From contig NZ_CAKMMP010000017.1 in NCBI RefSeq assembly GCF_927798175.1, positions 1 through 64,000 on the forward strand: DNA of 64,000 nucleotides, given 5' to 3'. Under the pieces are notes generated by a model, which was given only the letters and a program-made list of their open reading frames with translations, made no database searches and was not told where the DNA came from. This DNA comes from Paenibacillus sp. JJ-223. GTDB lineage: Bacteria; Bacillota; Bacilli; Paenibacillales; Paenibacillaceae. Positions within the stretch are counted from its first letter, which is position 1, and each line of letters opens with the position of its first letter. The translations under genes and the position numbers were made by a program. Positions 53,053-61,632 of this stretch are shown here, piece by piece.

Positions 53053-54033
53053 ATGGCAACAATTCATGACGTTGCGCTCAAGGCAGGGGTTTCCGTAACG
53101 ACGGTTTCCCGTGTATTGAACAATCGGGGCTATATCAGTCAGAAGACACGCGACAAGGTGTATCAGTGCATGGACGAGTTGAATTACCGTCCGAACGAGA
53201 TTGCCCGCTCGCTGCTGCGCAAGCAGTCCAACGTCATAGGTTTGATCATTCCAGACGTCTCGCATCCGTTTTTTGGCGAACTCGCAAGCTTTATTGAGTA
53301 CCATGCCTACCAGAACGGCTTCAAGATTATGTTGTGCAACTCCCACATGGACCCTGCCAAAGAGCGTGAGTACGTGGAAATGCTCAAAGGAAACCGCGTT
53401 GACGGCATTATTATGGGAAGCCATACGCTTGAGGTGGACGAGTATATGAATCTTCATTCGCCAATCGTTACCTTTGACCGGCAAATCGGAGCGCATATCC
53501 CCTTCATTTCCTCGGATAACTACCAGGGAGGTGTGATGGCTGCCGAACTGCTGATCTCTAAAGGCAGACGGCATTTGGCCCACATTTGCGGCAATCTGGA
53601 GCTGCAGATGCTATCCAATCGACGAACGACGGGATTTCTGGATACCTTGAAGGCCCATGGGATCAACCCAACCATGATTCATCAAACCGATCTCAACGTG
53701 TTTAGCCAGCAGCAATACACAAAGCTTGTCGAAGAGCTTCTTGTCGGCCATCCGGAGGTCGATGGGCTGTTTTTTACCAGTGACCTGATGGCTATTCATG
53801 CATTGAAACAGATCATGCATCATGGGCGAAAAGTTCCTGAGGACATTGCCATCGTGGGTTACGATAATATTCGGGCAGCGGAGTATATCGTCCCGGCGAT
53901 TACGACAGTAAGGCAGCCGATCGAGAGCATGGCGGAGCTTGCGGTTCAATTGATCCAGCAGCAATTGGCTGAGGAAGAGATAGAAATGGAACATATCCTG
54001 CCTGTGACTATGGTAGAACGAGAGACAACCTGA
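53053..54033 (+). CDS. LacI-family transcriptional repressor of the sucrose/fructan operon
   Basis: A 326-residue LacI-family regulator. Residues 1-25 read ATIHDVALKAGVSVTTVSRV, the typical helix-turn-helix, followed by the hinge helix PNEIARSLLRKQSN; residues 60-320 form the periplasmic-binding-protein-like effector domain (GLIIPDVSHPFFGELASFI, GVMAAELLISKGRRHLAHICG). It is followed by a terminator, two LacI-type operators and the sugar operon, so it is the probable repressor of that operon; the inducer would be sucrose or an oligofructoside. AGAGGTTGTT precedes the ATG. Confidence 0.9.
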   Translation: MATIHDVALKAGVSVTTVSRVLNNRGYISQKTRDKVYQCMDELNYRPNEIARSLLRKQSNVIGLIIPDVSHPFFGELASFIEYHAYQNGFKIMLCNSHMDPAKEREYVEMLKGNRVDGIIMGSHTLEVDEYMNLHSPIVTFDRQIGAHIPFISSDNYQGGVMAAELLISKGRRHLAHICGNLELQMLSNRRTTGFLDTLKAHGINPTMIHQTDLNVFSQQQYTKLVEELLVGHPEVDGLFFTSDLMAIHALKQIMHHGRKVPEDIAIVGYDNIRAAEYIVPAITTVRQPIESMAELAVQLIQQQLAEEEIEMEHILPVTMVERETT

Positions 54034-54051
54034 GACGAGGTTGTTTTTCTT
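54025..54051 (+). terminator. Intrinsic terminator of the LacI-type gene
   Basis: ACAACCT pairs with AGGTTGT across a 6-base loop that contains the stop codon; TTTTTCTTTTTTT follows. The stem begins inside the last codons of the repressor gene. Confidence 0.85.
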
Positions 54052-54061
54052 TTTTTATTTA

Positions 54062-54093
54062 TGTCAAACGATTGACATGTCAAACCTTTGACA
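54062..54093 (+). promoter_or_regulatory. Two abutting LacI-type operators
   Basis: TGTCAAACGATTGACA (54062-54077) and TGTCAAACCTTTGACA (54078-54093) are 16-base near-palindromes directly joined, each matching its own reverse complement at 14 of 16 positions. They cover the -35 and spacer of the sugar-operon promoter, so binding of the neighbouring LacI-type repressor would block RNA polymerase. Confidence 0.8.
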
Positions 54094-54100
54094 CTATAAT
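54072..54100 (+). promoter_or_regulatory. Consensus sigma-A promoter of the sugar operon
   Basis: TTGACA (54072-54077) and TATAAT (54095-54100) are separated by exactly 17 bases, a perfect match to the sigma-A consensus. Both operators overlap it. The first gene starts 51 bases after the -10. Confidence 0.9.
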
Positions 54101-54106
54101 CGGTTT

Positions 54107-54120
54107 TGTAAGCGGTTCCT
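54107..54120 (+). promoter_or_regulatory. Catabolite-responsive element (cre), CcpA site
   Basis: TGTAAGCGGTTCCT matches the cre consensus TGWAARCGYTWNCW at 13 of 14 positions. It lies just after the transcription start, where CcpA binding usually represses. Its placement implies glucose repression of the operon. Confidence 0.7.
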
Positions 54121-54151
54121 TTTTAATTCAACGAACGGGGGCAAAAGACAG

Positions 54152-55474
54152 ATGAAAACACAGCGGACATGGATGAAGTTATCGGTTTTATCATTAATTA
54201 TGGTGGTTTTGCTATCAGCTTGCGGTGGTGGGCAGACAGGAACTGAAAGCAACGATGGTGCTTCTTCTGATAGCGATGTCAAAATTACCCTGTTGAATTC
54301 CAAAGCTGAAATCAACAGCCAATTGGAGCAGGCTGCAAAGGATTTTCATGCAGATCATCCGGAGATTACGTTGGAAATCGTGCCTGTAGGAAACGGCCAA
54401 TCCCCTTTTGAGAAGGCTTCGGCACTGTATGCTTCAGGCAACCCGACTACGATGATGATGCTGGACACCGGGGATGTCGAGAAATTCAAGGATCGCGTCC
54501 TTGACTTAACGAATGAAACGTGGATGAAGGATGCTGTGGAAAATAGCACGGGAACGACGACATTCGATGGCAAAAATTATGCTTTTCCGTTCTCCATCGA
54601 AGGATACGGTTTTATTTACAACCAGAACGTGCTTGATCAGGCGGTAGGCGGAACATTCGATCCGCAAACGATCCAGACAACGGCACAGCTTGATGATCTG
54701 TTTCAAAAGATCGCGGCTTCCGGGAAATCGCCGCTGATCATTTCGCCAATGGACTGGTCGCTTGGAGCGCATTATCTCGGACTGGCCTACGGAGGCCAAT
54801 CGCCGGATCAGGCTCAGGTACAGCAGTTCATCGCCAATCTCAAGGCAGGACAGGTCGATCTTGCTTCGAATGCGGTTTTTAACGGACTTATGGATACGTT
54901 TGATTTGATGAAAACCTACAATATTGACAAAGCGTCTCCGCTTTCGGGCACATATGAACGCGGACCCGAAGTTTTAGGGAAAGGCGAAGTGGGCCTCTGG
55001 TTCCAAGGAAACTGGGCCTGGCCGCAAATCCACAGCTTTGATACCGCGGATGGAAAATACGGTTTCCTTCCTGTTCCTGTAAGCAACAATCCAGAGGATT
55101 TCGGCAACACACAAATTTCCGCAGCCGTGTCCAAGCGCATTTTGATTGATAAAGAGAAGAGCACACCGGCGCAGCAGGACGCCGCCAAGAAGTTCCTTGA
55201 TTGGATCGTTTATCAGGACAAAGGACAGGATTTTCTGGTCAATCAAGCGAGCGTAATTCCGGCATTCAAAAACATCACCCTTGAACCCAATGATCCGCTG
55301 GGCAAGTCGATTAGCGAATACATCAAAGCAGGCAAGATCGAGGAATCCGTCAGTACGCTGCCGGCAGATCATTGGTCCAAATTAGGGGCATCCATGCAGA
55401 AGTATTTGGCGGATGTCATTGATCGGGGCGAACTTGCGAAGGAAATCCAGTCCTACTGGACAAACGTGAAATAA
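54152..55474 (+). CDS. Extracellular sugar-binding lipoprotein (family 1)
   Basis: A 440-residue lipoprotein with a signal peptide and lipobox LLSAC-G (Cys 24), a Ser/Asp-rich linker, then a family 1 solute-binding fold (LLNSKAEINSQLEQAAKDF, GEVGLWFQGNWAWPQI). It captures a sugar, probably sucrose or fructo-oligosaccharide, for the two permeases downstream. GGGGG lies ten bases before the ATG. A stable hairpin without a T-run (55555-55609) separates it from the permeases. Confidence 0.9.
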   Translation: MKTQRTWMKLSVLSLIMVVLLSACGGGQTGTESNDGASSDSDVKITLLNSKAEINSQLEQAAKDFHADHPEITLEIVPVGNGQSPFEKASALYASGNPTTMMMLDTGDVEKFKDRVLDLTNETWMKDAVENSTGTTTFDGKNYAFPFSIEGYGFIYNQNVLDQAVGGTFDPQTIQTTAQLDDLFQKIAASGKSPLIISPMDWSLGAHYLGLAYGGQSPDQAQVQQFIANLKAGQVDLASNAVFNGLMDTFDLMKTYNIDKASPLSGTYERGPEVLGKGEVGLWFQGNWAWPQIHSFDTADGKYGFLPVPVSNNPEDFGNTQISAAVSKRILIDKEKSTPAQQDAAKKFLDWIVYQDKGQDFLVNQASVIPAFKNITLEPNDPLGKSISEYIKAGKIEESVSTLPADHWSKLGASMQKYLADVIDRGELAKEIQSYWTNVK

Positions 55475-55554
55475 TCGTAACAGGGAAAAGTTGTGGTGAG
55501 ACGAGGCTCTTGAACTGCACTGACTCTGACGCATGGCTAAACATACAGCCGTTA

Positions 55555-55609
55555 AGCCGGAGTGCCCCAGGGAAAGAATGATGATCTAAACCTGTTTGGG
55601 CCTCCGGCT
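55555..55609 (+). other. Intercistronic hairpin after the binding-protein gene
   Basis: Perfect 8-bp arms AGCCGGAG and CTCCGGCT, extended by CCC/GGG, close a large loop in the 176-base gap before the first permease gene. No T-run follows, so it is probably an mRNA-stabilising or processing stem that keeps binding-protein transcripts more abundant than permease transcripts. No other feature is seen in the gap. Confidence 0.5.
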
Positions 55610-55650
55610 GAAAAACGGCATTCAAAACCGGAAGTGGATGGAGGATGACC

Positions 55651-56535
55651 ATGCTGACCGAAAAAGGAATGTGGGCGCGCTTGCGCACACGACTTGTTTT
55701 TACGGGACCCACGCTGCTGGCCTTTGCTACTGTGATGATTGTTCCTTTTTTATACGGTATTTATTTGACGTTTACCAACTGGGACGGCATCGCCGTGGAG
55801 CAAAGTTTTGTCGGCTGGGCGAATTACGTTGGCGTATCCAAGGATAAGGTGTTCTGGACTTCGTTTGCCATGACGCTGGAATATGTGTTCATCACCGTAT
55901 TGCTGACCAACGCCGTCGCGTTTTTGCTGGCCTATGCCGTTACTCGGGGAATGCGGGGACAAGGCTGGTTCCGGGCGGGATTTTTCCTTCCAAATCTGGT
56001 CGGCGGCATTGTGTTGGGATTCATATGGCAATTTATCTTCAATCAGGTGCTGGTGTTCGCCGGACAAAAGCTGAACATCGCGCTGTTTGGCGCTTCCTGG
56101 CTCGCGGACCCTGACAAAGCCTTTTGGGCACTCGTGATTGTTACGGTGTGGCAGTATGCAGGGTACATGATGGTGATCTATATTGCGGGGCTCATGAATG
56201 TGCCCAAGGACGTGATGGAAGCAGCGAGCATTGACGGCGCTGGCAGTCGCAGAATGCTAATGCGCATCGTATTGCCGTTGATGGTTCCCTCTTTTATCGT
56301 ATGTGTGTTTCTTTCCCTTCAACGAGGTTTCATGGTGTACGACCTTAACGTTTCACTGACGAGCGGAGGCCCCTTCAAAAGCACGGAAATGGTTTCGATG
56401 CACGTTTATGAACAGGCTTTTCTGGCGCGTGATTACGGGTTGGGCCAGGCGGAGGCATTTGTACTGTTTATACTTGTTGCCACCGTTACGCTGCTTCAGG
56501 TCTACTTTAGCAAAAAACTGGAGGTTGAGGCATAA
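55651..56535 (+). CDS. Sugar ABC permease, MalF/UgpA type
   Basis: A 294-residue permease with six membrane helices (first at about 15-38, LVFTGPTLLAFATVMIVPFL) and the EAA loop DVMEAASIDGAGSRRMLMRI followed by LP. I use the ATG at 55651, six bases after GGAGG; an ATG two codons earlier touches the site. The gene ends with a TAATG overlap into the next permease, so the two are made in equal amounts. Confidence 0.92.
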   Translation: MLTEKGMWARLRTRLVFTGPTLLAFATVMIVPFLYGIYLTFTNWDGIAVEQSFVGWANYVGVSKDKVFWTSFAMTLEYVFITVLLTNAVAFLLAYAVTRGMRGQGWFRAGFFLPNLVGGIVLGFIWQFIFNQVLVFAGQKLNIALFGASWLADPDKAFWALVIVTVWQYAGYMMVIYIAGLMNVPKDVMEAASIDGAGSRRMLMRIVLPLMVPSFIVCVFLSLQRGFMVYDLNVSLTSGGPFKSTEMVSMHVYEQAFLARDYGLGQAEAFVLFILVATVTLLQVYFSKKLEVEA

Positions 56536-57362
56536 TGGCAGGACAATCACGCATCATCTCCTGGAGCAAATTTCTAGTATTAGTGATCGCCGTTGTTCTG
56601 TTTGTGTTTCCTTTTTTGCTGCTGATCATCAATTCGTTCAAGGAAAACCAGGTCATTACGTCCGATCCGCTGGGATTGCCGTCCGCCTTTCGATGGGATA
56701 ACTATGTAAGTGCGTTCACTAAAATGGGTTATGTATCCGCATTCGGGAACTCGCTGCTGATCACGATAACCGCAGTGGTGCTGATTGCCCTGCTCGCGGC
56801 AATGACGGCGCATTTCTTCGTTCGGCATAAAAGCCGGCTTAACCAGTACCTTTTTTTTCTGATGGTTTCTGCGATGATTATCCCTTTCCAGGCGATTATG
56901 ATCCCCTTGGTGAAAATTTACGGTTCGCTTAACCTGCTGGATAACAAATGGTCCCTCATTTACATGTATATCGGTTTTGGCAGCCCGCTGGCGGTTTTCA
57001 TCTATCACGGTTTCATCAAAAGCATCCCTCTCGAATTGGAAGAGGCGGCGTTAATGGATGGCTGCGGCAGGATTCAAACGTTTTTCAAAATCGTACTGCC
57101 GGTGCTTTTACCAACGAGCGTGACGATTACGGTGCTGAATGTGTTATGGATATGGAATGACTTTTTGCTTCCGTCCCTGGTGCTGACTTCATCCGAGCAG
57201 CGGACGCTGCCGTTGTCTACGTTTTACTTCTATGGCACCTACACGGTCGATTACGGGCCACTGATGGCTGGTTTGGTGCTGACGCTGCTGCCCGTGCTGC
57301 TCGTGTATATGTTTGCCCAAAAGTATATCATTCAAGGAGTAATGCAAGGCTCCATCAAATAA
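56535..57362 (+). CDS. Sugar ABC permease, MalG/UgpE type
   Basis: A 275-residue permease with six helices and the EAA loop ELEEAALMDGCGRIQTFFKI followed by LP. It pairs with the MalF-type permease and the binding protein to import the sugar; no ATPase gene is present, so a shared MsmX-type ATPase is expected. It overlaps the upstream gene by one base. Confidence 0.92.
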   Translation: MAGQSRIISWSKFLVLVIAVVLFVFPFLLLIINSFKENQVITSDPLGLPSAFRWDNYVSAFTKMGYVSAFGNSLLITITAVVLIALLAAMTAHFFVRHKSRLNQYLFFLMVSAMIIPFQAIMIPLVKIYGSLNLLDNKWSLIYMYIGFGSPLAVFIYHGFIKSIPLELEEAALMDGCGRIQTFFKIVLPVLLPTSVTITVLNVLWIWNDFLLPSLVLTSSEQRTLPLSTFYFYGTYTVDYGPLMAGLVLTLLPVLLVYMFAQKYIIQGVMQGSIK

Positions 57363-57406
57363 CGATGATCTGTTGATACACATAGAGAGACAGGAGTGGA
57401 AGGCTA

Positions 57407-58933
57407 ATGAATCAGGAATCATCTGAAAAGAAAGCGTGGGCTGGCCCATTGCAGGCGAACGAACAACCGAGTTACACGCGGGAGAAAGCCGATGGATATA
57501 TTGCGGACCAGCGCAGCCATATCGACCCAACATACCGGCTCAACTATCATTTGATGCCCGAAGCAGGGTGGATGAACGATCCTAACGGGATGGTCTATTA
57601 CAACGGGTTCTATCATGTTTTCTATCAGCATTATCCATATTCGCCAGTATGGGGGCCGATGCATTGGGGACATGCCGTAAGTAAGGATCTGGTGAAGTGG
57701 TCCTATCTGCCGATTGCGCTCGCTCCGGATCAGACATACGACAGCGGAGGGTGCTTCTCTGGAAGCGCCATTGTGAAGGATGGGAATTTGGTGCTCCTGT
57801 ATACCGGACATGTCGTAACTGGACCCGACAAAGAGAACGATTATATCCAAACGCAAAATCTGGCTGTATCGGACAATGGCATTGATTTCGTCAAAAGCCC
57901 GCTGAACCCGGTCATCCGTGTGGATCAGATTCCGCAGCATACCAGCTCCAAGGATTTCCGGGACCCGAAGGTGTTTATGCGCGATGCCAGCTATTATTGC
58001 GTATTGGGCTCGAATGATGGTGCAGGGCAGGGAGTCATTCTGCTGTACCGTTCTGACGATCTCGAGACATGGAGCTATGTGAACGTTTTGGCGCAAAGTG
58101 ATGGAACGCTTGGGGACAATTGGGAATGTCCCGACCTGTTTTCCCTTGGTGGCAAGGACGTCCTAATCATGTCTCCTCAGCGGATGCCGGCCCAGATGGA
58201 CAACTATCGGAATTTGCATTCCACAGTATATATGGTTGGTTCCCTCGATGTGGAACGAGGCGTGCTGGACTATGAACAATACCATCCGCTGGATTGCGGG
58301 TTTGATTTCTACGCCCCCCAAACGATGGTGGATGAGCAAGGACGCCGGATTATGATGGCTTGGATGGAGACTTGGGAGACGGATATACCCACGCAGCAAG
58401 GGCACGGATGGGCTGGAGCAATGACCTTGCCGCGCGAGCTTGTCTTGAAGGGCGATCGATTGCATTTTATGCCCGTCGCGGAGCTTACGCGTTATCGTTC
58501 AGAAGGCATGGAGCAGTACCGTGCCTCGCTGGATGGGACATGTGATCCAGGCATGCATGGGAATTGTTACGAACTGCATGCTGTGTTTGAAGCCGGGCAA
58601 GCCGAGCAGTTTGGATTAAAGCTGCGCACAGGCCACGGACAGGAAACGGTTATTTCGTATGATGTGGAACGGCAGAGGCTTTCCCTTAATCGGGATCGAG
58701 CTGGAAGCGGCCCAGGTGGAGAACGGGCAACGCAGGTTGAATTGCAGCAGGGGCGATTGGAATTGCGAATTTTTGTGGACGTCTCTTCGGTTGAAGTATT
58801 TATTCAGGGGGGAGAGCAGGTGATGACGGCGCGCATCTATCCTGGTCAGGATGCCACAGGCATCTCGGCTTTCTCGGTCGGACCCTGCATGCAAATAGAG
58901 CTTTGCAAATGGAATCTGGAGTTCAATATCTAA
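57407..58933 (+). CDS. Glycoside hydrolase family 32 (sucrase/fructan hydrolase)
   Basis: A 508-residue enzyme without a signal peptide, so it acts in the cytoplasm on imported sugar. The GH32 catalytic triad is readable: the nucleophile Asp 58 in WMNDPNG, the transition-state Asp in DFRDPKVF, and the acid/base Glu in NWECPDLF. A five-bladed propeller (about 40-345) is followed by a C-terminal beta-sandwich (SVEVFIQGGEQVMTARIY). It cleaves beta-fructosidic bonds of sucrose or fructo-oligosaccharides. It is the last gene of the LacI-controlled operon. Confidence 0.92.
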   Translation: MNQESSEKKAWAGPLQANEQPSYTREKADGYIADQRSHIDPTYRLNYHLMPEAGWMNDPNGMVYYNGFYHVFYQHYPYSPVWGPMHWGHAVSKDLVKWSYLPIALAPDQTYDSGGCFSGSAIVKDGNLVLLYTGHVVTGPDKENDYIQTQNLAVSDNGIDFVKSPLNPVIRVDQIPQHTSSKDFRDPKVFMRDASYYCVLGSNDGAGQGVILLYRSDDLETWSYVNVLAQSDGTLGDNWECPDLFSLGGKDVLIMSPQRMPAQMDNYRNLHSTVYMVGSLDVERGVLDYEQYHPLDCGFDFYAPQTMVDEQGRRIMMAWMETWETDIPTQQGHGWAGAMTLPRELVLKGDRLHFMPVAELTRYRSEGMEQYRASLDGTCDPGMHGNCYELHAVFEAGQAEQFGLKLRTGHGQETVISYDVERQRLSLNRDRAGSGPGGERATQVELQQGRLELRIFVDVSSVEVFIQGGEQVMTARIYPGQDATGISAFSVGPCMQIELCKWNLEFNI

Positions 58934-58956
58934 ATAGGTATCGCATGTATTCAAAA

Positions 58957-58996
58957 AACCACCGCTTTCCATAGTTATGGAGACGGTGGTTTTATC
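58957..58996. terminator. Bidirectional terminator between the GH32 and M14 genes
   Basis: AACCACCG pairs with CGGTGGTT, with inner pairing CTTTCCATA/TATGGAGA. A T-run is present on both sides: TTTTATC rightward and TTTTTTGAA leftward. Confidence 0.85.
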
Positions 58997-59044
58997 GTTG
59001 AACAAACGTTACGCTAAAGCGCAGCGGTTTCGCCATGCTTAGAT

Positions 59045-59722
59045 TTAAATCATGCGAGCTTCCTTAAGGAAGTGATGCAGCATTTCCGACTGATATTGGA
59101 TACGATCCGAACGTTTCAGACTCCAGCACGTTTCAACGGTCACGGAACGTGCCTGAAGGACCAGGTTTGCTGCGGTACGGGCAGACCCCGGCAATTCGTG
59201 CTGCTTTAAGTTGAAATGCAGATCACGTCTGGGAATGGTCCGGTTTATTCGCTGAATCGCCCTTCTGCAGGCAGGAATTGCGCTGCTTCCTGGATTGGTG
59301 ATGAGTGTCTGTCCAAGCACGTTTCGGCTTAATTGGGATAATCCATTCGCTTCATGCAGGTCAAGCCACCAGTCCGGGTGATGTTTCAAAGCAAGCTTGA
59401 ATAGCGCTGAAGCGAGTGGATGAGTCGCTTTGCCTGATTTTTTTCTCGGAAAGGTGCGATTCAGGTCCGGTTTGCCGCGGATTTTGCGACTGTATGCCTG
59501 TTGGTTCACCCGTGGAACGACAATCAACAACCCGCGCCGAATGTAATCGCTTTCCGTATCGCAATCGTTTACCAGTTTCTGCGCGGCCGTCATGCTCGCC
59601 GTTTCATTTCCATGAATGCCTGCAGTAATCATCATGACCGGCCCCGGCCTGGCTGCTCTAACCATATAGTAGGGAGTGGCATAGGGGGTAGATGCCGCAA
59701 GTCTATGTTTTGTGACCAACAT
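59045..59722 (-). CDS. M14-type zinc carboxypeptidase (AstE/AspA-like)
   Basis: A 225-residue protein with the M14/succinylglutamate-desuccinylase zinc site: GIHGNE (H37, E40), DLHEA (H123), the substrate Arg in DLNRTFPR, and VETCW with a candidate catalytic Glu (197). This matches small aminoacylase-type M14 enzymes. It has no signal peptide. GGAGGTG precedes the ATG. The substrate could be an amidated amino acid or peptidoglycan fragment; it is a single leftward gene. Confidence 0.82.
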   Translation of the reverse strand: MLVTKHRLAASTPYATPYYMVRAARPGPVMMITAGIHGNETASMTAAQKLVNDCDTESDYIRRGLLIVVPRVNQQAYSRKIRGKPDLNRTFPRKKSGKATHPLASALFKLALKHHPDWWLDLHEANGLSQLSRNVLGQTLITNPGSSAIPACRRAIQRINRTIPRRDLHFNLKQHELPGSARTAANLVLQARSVTVETCWSLKRSDRIQYQSEMLHHFLKEARMI

Positions 59723-59841
59723 GACGCTTCACCTCCACTACTACAGTACGTCATGTCCCCCATGTTCGAAACGGCAAATGAACAGGCAGGAGCCCAATTT
59801 GACCAGATCGGGCTTCCGCCGAACAACGCTTGTGATATAGC

Positions 59842-60816
59842 TCAGTACACGCGATGGATTATGTCTTCGAAGTCGGGTTCCTTCATCTCGACATCCTCAA
59901 TCTCTCCCCATTGCTCCAGCTGTTTCAGAATATCCATCGTGCGCCATTCCTTCCGATTGACTTCCACCGTGACAACCCGTTCCTCCACATTGGCGATGTG
60001 AATCGAAGCAGGTAACGTATGCGGCCTGCGGAACCCATTGCGATAGGTGACTTGAATCAGCGTAGGCAGGCCAATCGTGTCACGCAGTGCCGGAATGCTG
60101 CCGTCATACGTAAGCTGGCCGTGGTTGATGACCATGACACGGCTGCACAGCTGCTCAATATCATCCATATCGTGGGTGGTGAGCAGTATTGTTTTGCCGA
60201 ATTCTTCATTCAATGTTTTCAGAAACTGACGGATATTTCGTTTGGCGTTGACGTCGAGCCCAATGGTGGGTTCATCGAGAAACAGCAGCTCCGGATCATG
60301 CAGCATGGAGGCGGCCAGATCGGCCCGCATGCGTTGTCCGAGTGATAGCTTGCGGACTGGCGTAGCCCAGAAAGATTCCAGATCCAGCAGATCCGCGAAC
60401 TGGTCCAGCCGCCGTTTTTTGTCGGAAGCACGAACCCCGTACATTTCAGCCAAAATGTCGTATGAATCCTTCACCGGCAGGTCCCACCAGAGCTGGCTGC
60501 GCTGACCGAATACAACGCCGAGGCGACGCACGCTTTTGCGGCGCTCGCGATGAGGGTTCATGCCTGCCAGCAAAACTTCCCCCGATGTGGGGTGAAGAAT
60601 GCCTGTCAGCATTTTGATTGTGGTGGATTTGCCTGCACCGTTGGGCCCGATATACCCTACAAATTCGCCTTGGGCGATCTCAAAGCTGATATCACGCACA
60701 GCCTCTTTGGTGCGATACTGTCTTGAAAACAGGGTGCGCAAGCCGGAGAAGCGGCCTTCGCTCACGACTGGCGTTCGAAACTCCTTTTGCAACTGGTTTG
60801 CCGTAATCATGTTCAT
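59842..60816 (-). CDS. ABC-2-type exporter ATP-binding protein
   Basis: A 324-residue ATPase: Walker A GPNGAGKST (about 58-66), signature LSLGQRMRADLA, Walker B LLFLDEPTIGLD. The C-terminal 90 residues (about 235-324) form an accessory domain found in ATPases paired with ABC-2 family permeases such as the PF06182 (ABC2_membrane_6) type. It lies 15 bases after its partner permease gene in a three-gene leftward operon. Confidence 0.9.
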   Translation of the reverse strand: MNMITANQLQKEFRTPVVSEGRFSGLRTLFSRQYRTKEAVRDISFEIAQGEFVGYIGPNGAGKSTTIKMLTGILHPTSGEVLLAGMNPHRERRKSVRRLGVVFGQRSQLWWDLPVKDSYDILAEMYGVRASDKKRRLDQFADLLDLESFWATPVRKLSLGQRMRADLAASMLHDPELLFLDEPTIGLDVNAKRNIRQFLKTLNEEFGKTILLTTHDMDDIEQLCSRVMVINHGQLTYDGSIPALRDTIGLPTLIQVTYRNGFRRPHTLPASIHIANVEERVVTVEVNRKEWRTMDILKQLEQWGEIEDVEMKEPDFEDIIHRVY

Positions 60817-60831
60817 GGCAGATGTCCTCCT

Positions 60832-61632
60832 TTAACTTCCCGTGCTTTGGTATTTGGTCATGCCGAATTTCCAGAAGCGGAGGCTGGCAGCCAGACAGAT
60901 TGCGGCAACGGCAGCGACAGCGGCCAATACCCACGCTCCTCCTTGTCCACGCAACAGATAGAGCGAAGGAATGTAATTGACGAAACCGACGGGAATGACC
61001 GTCAGCAGGAAGCCTGACATCCATTTGGGATACAACGTCAGCGGGTATTGCGCCGCCGTACGTGCGGCATCCTCGGTAATCGTTTGCAGTTCCTCGATGC
61101 GTGTCGTCCAGAATCCAAGGGTGGCGGTCGCCAGACCGATGGAAAACAGGATCACGGCCCCGGTAACGATCATAAGCAAGGATAGCGGGATGGCCGTCCA
61201 TCCAATCTGTCCGTTTTGCATCATGCCGGCGAGCGACCAGCACAGAATGAAACCGCCCTGCAGCACCTCGCCGGCCATAATGCGAAAGTTTTGCGGAAGC
61301 AGCGCCAGGAGAACGGGCATGGGCCGGGTTAACAGCTGGTCTAATTCGCCGCCGACCAGGTATTTTTCCAGGTGATGCACTTCGTTTGCGAAGGAGCGGT
61401 AGAGCGTTTTGGACAGCGTCATCATGGCGAACAGATATCCGATTTCATGCAGCGACCAGCCGCGAATGGCACCGAATTTGTGCAGGACAAGGGCGACCAT
61501 GAGAAATTCGCAGATTTGAATCAGTGCGGCCAGGACAGAAGCGAGGATGAAGTTGAATTTGTACTGCATCCGGCTGCGGATGCTTGCCCGAATGAGCATG
61601 GTATATAACGAAAACCAGGATGTCTTTTTCAT
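60832..61632 (-). CDS. ABC-2 family exporter permease 1
   Basis: A 266-residue membrane protein with six helices and the ABC-2 (PF06182-like) pattern, including an amphipathic RSRMQYKFNFILASVLAALI start and GGELDQLLTRPMPVLLALLP. The ATG at 61632 follows GGAGG by ten bases, inside the end of the upstream permease gene (4-base overlap). It forms a heterodimeric exporter with permease 2. Confidence 0.87.
   Translation of the reverse strand: MKKTSWFSLYTMLIRASIRSRMQYKFNFILASVLAALIQICEFLMVALVLHKFGAIRGWSLHEIGYLFAMMTLSKTLYRSFANEVHHLEKYLVGGELDQLLTRPMPVLLALLPQNFRIMAGEVLQGGFILCWSLAGMMQNGQIGWTAIPLSLLMIVTGAVILFSIGLATATLGFWTTRIEELQTITEDAARTAAQYPLTLYPKWMSGFLLTVIPVGFVNYIPSLYLLRGQGGAWVLAAVAAVAAICLAASLRFWKFGMTKYQSTGS

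Noticed and set aside
59780..59815. Hairpin AGCCC/GGGCT after the ABC-2 operon
   Set aside because: Short stem and no T-run on the minus strand, so not called as a terminator.
59815..59845. tRNA-like string ATATAGCTCAGTAC
   Set aside because: Only the D-arm-like piece matches; no acceptor, anticodon or T arm follows.
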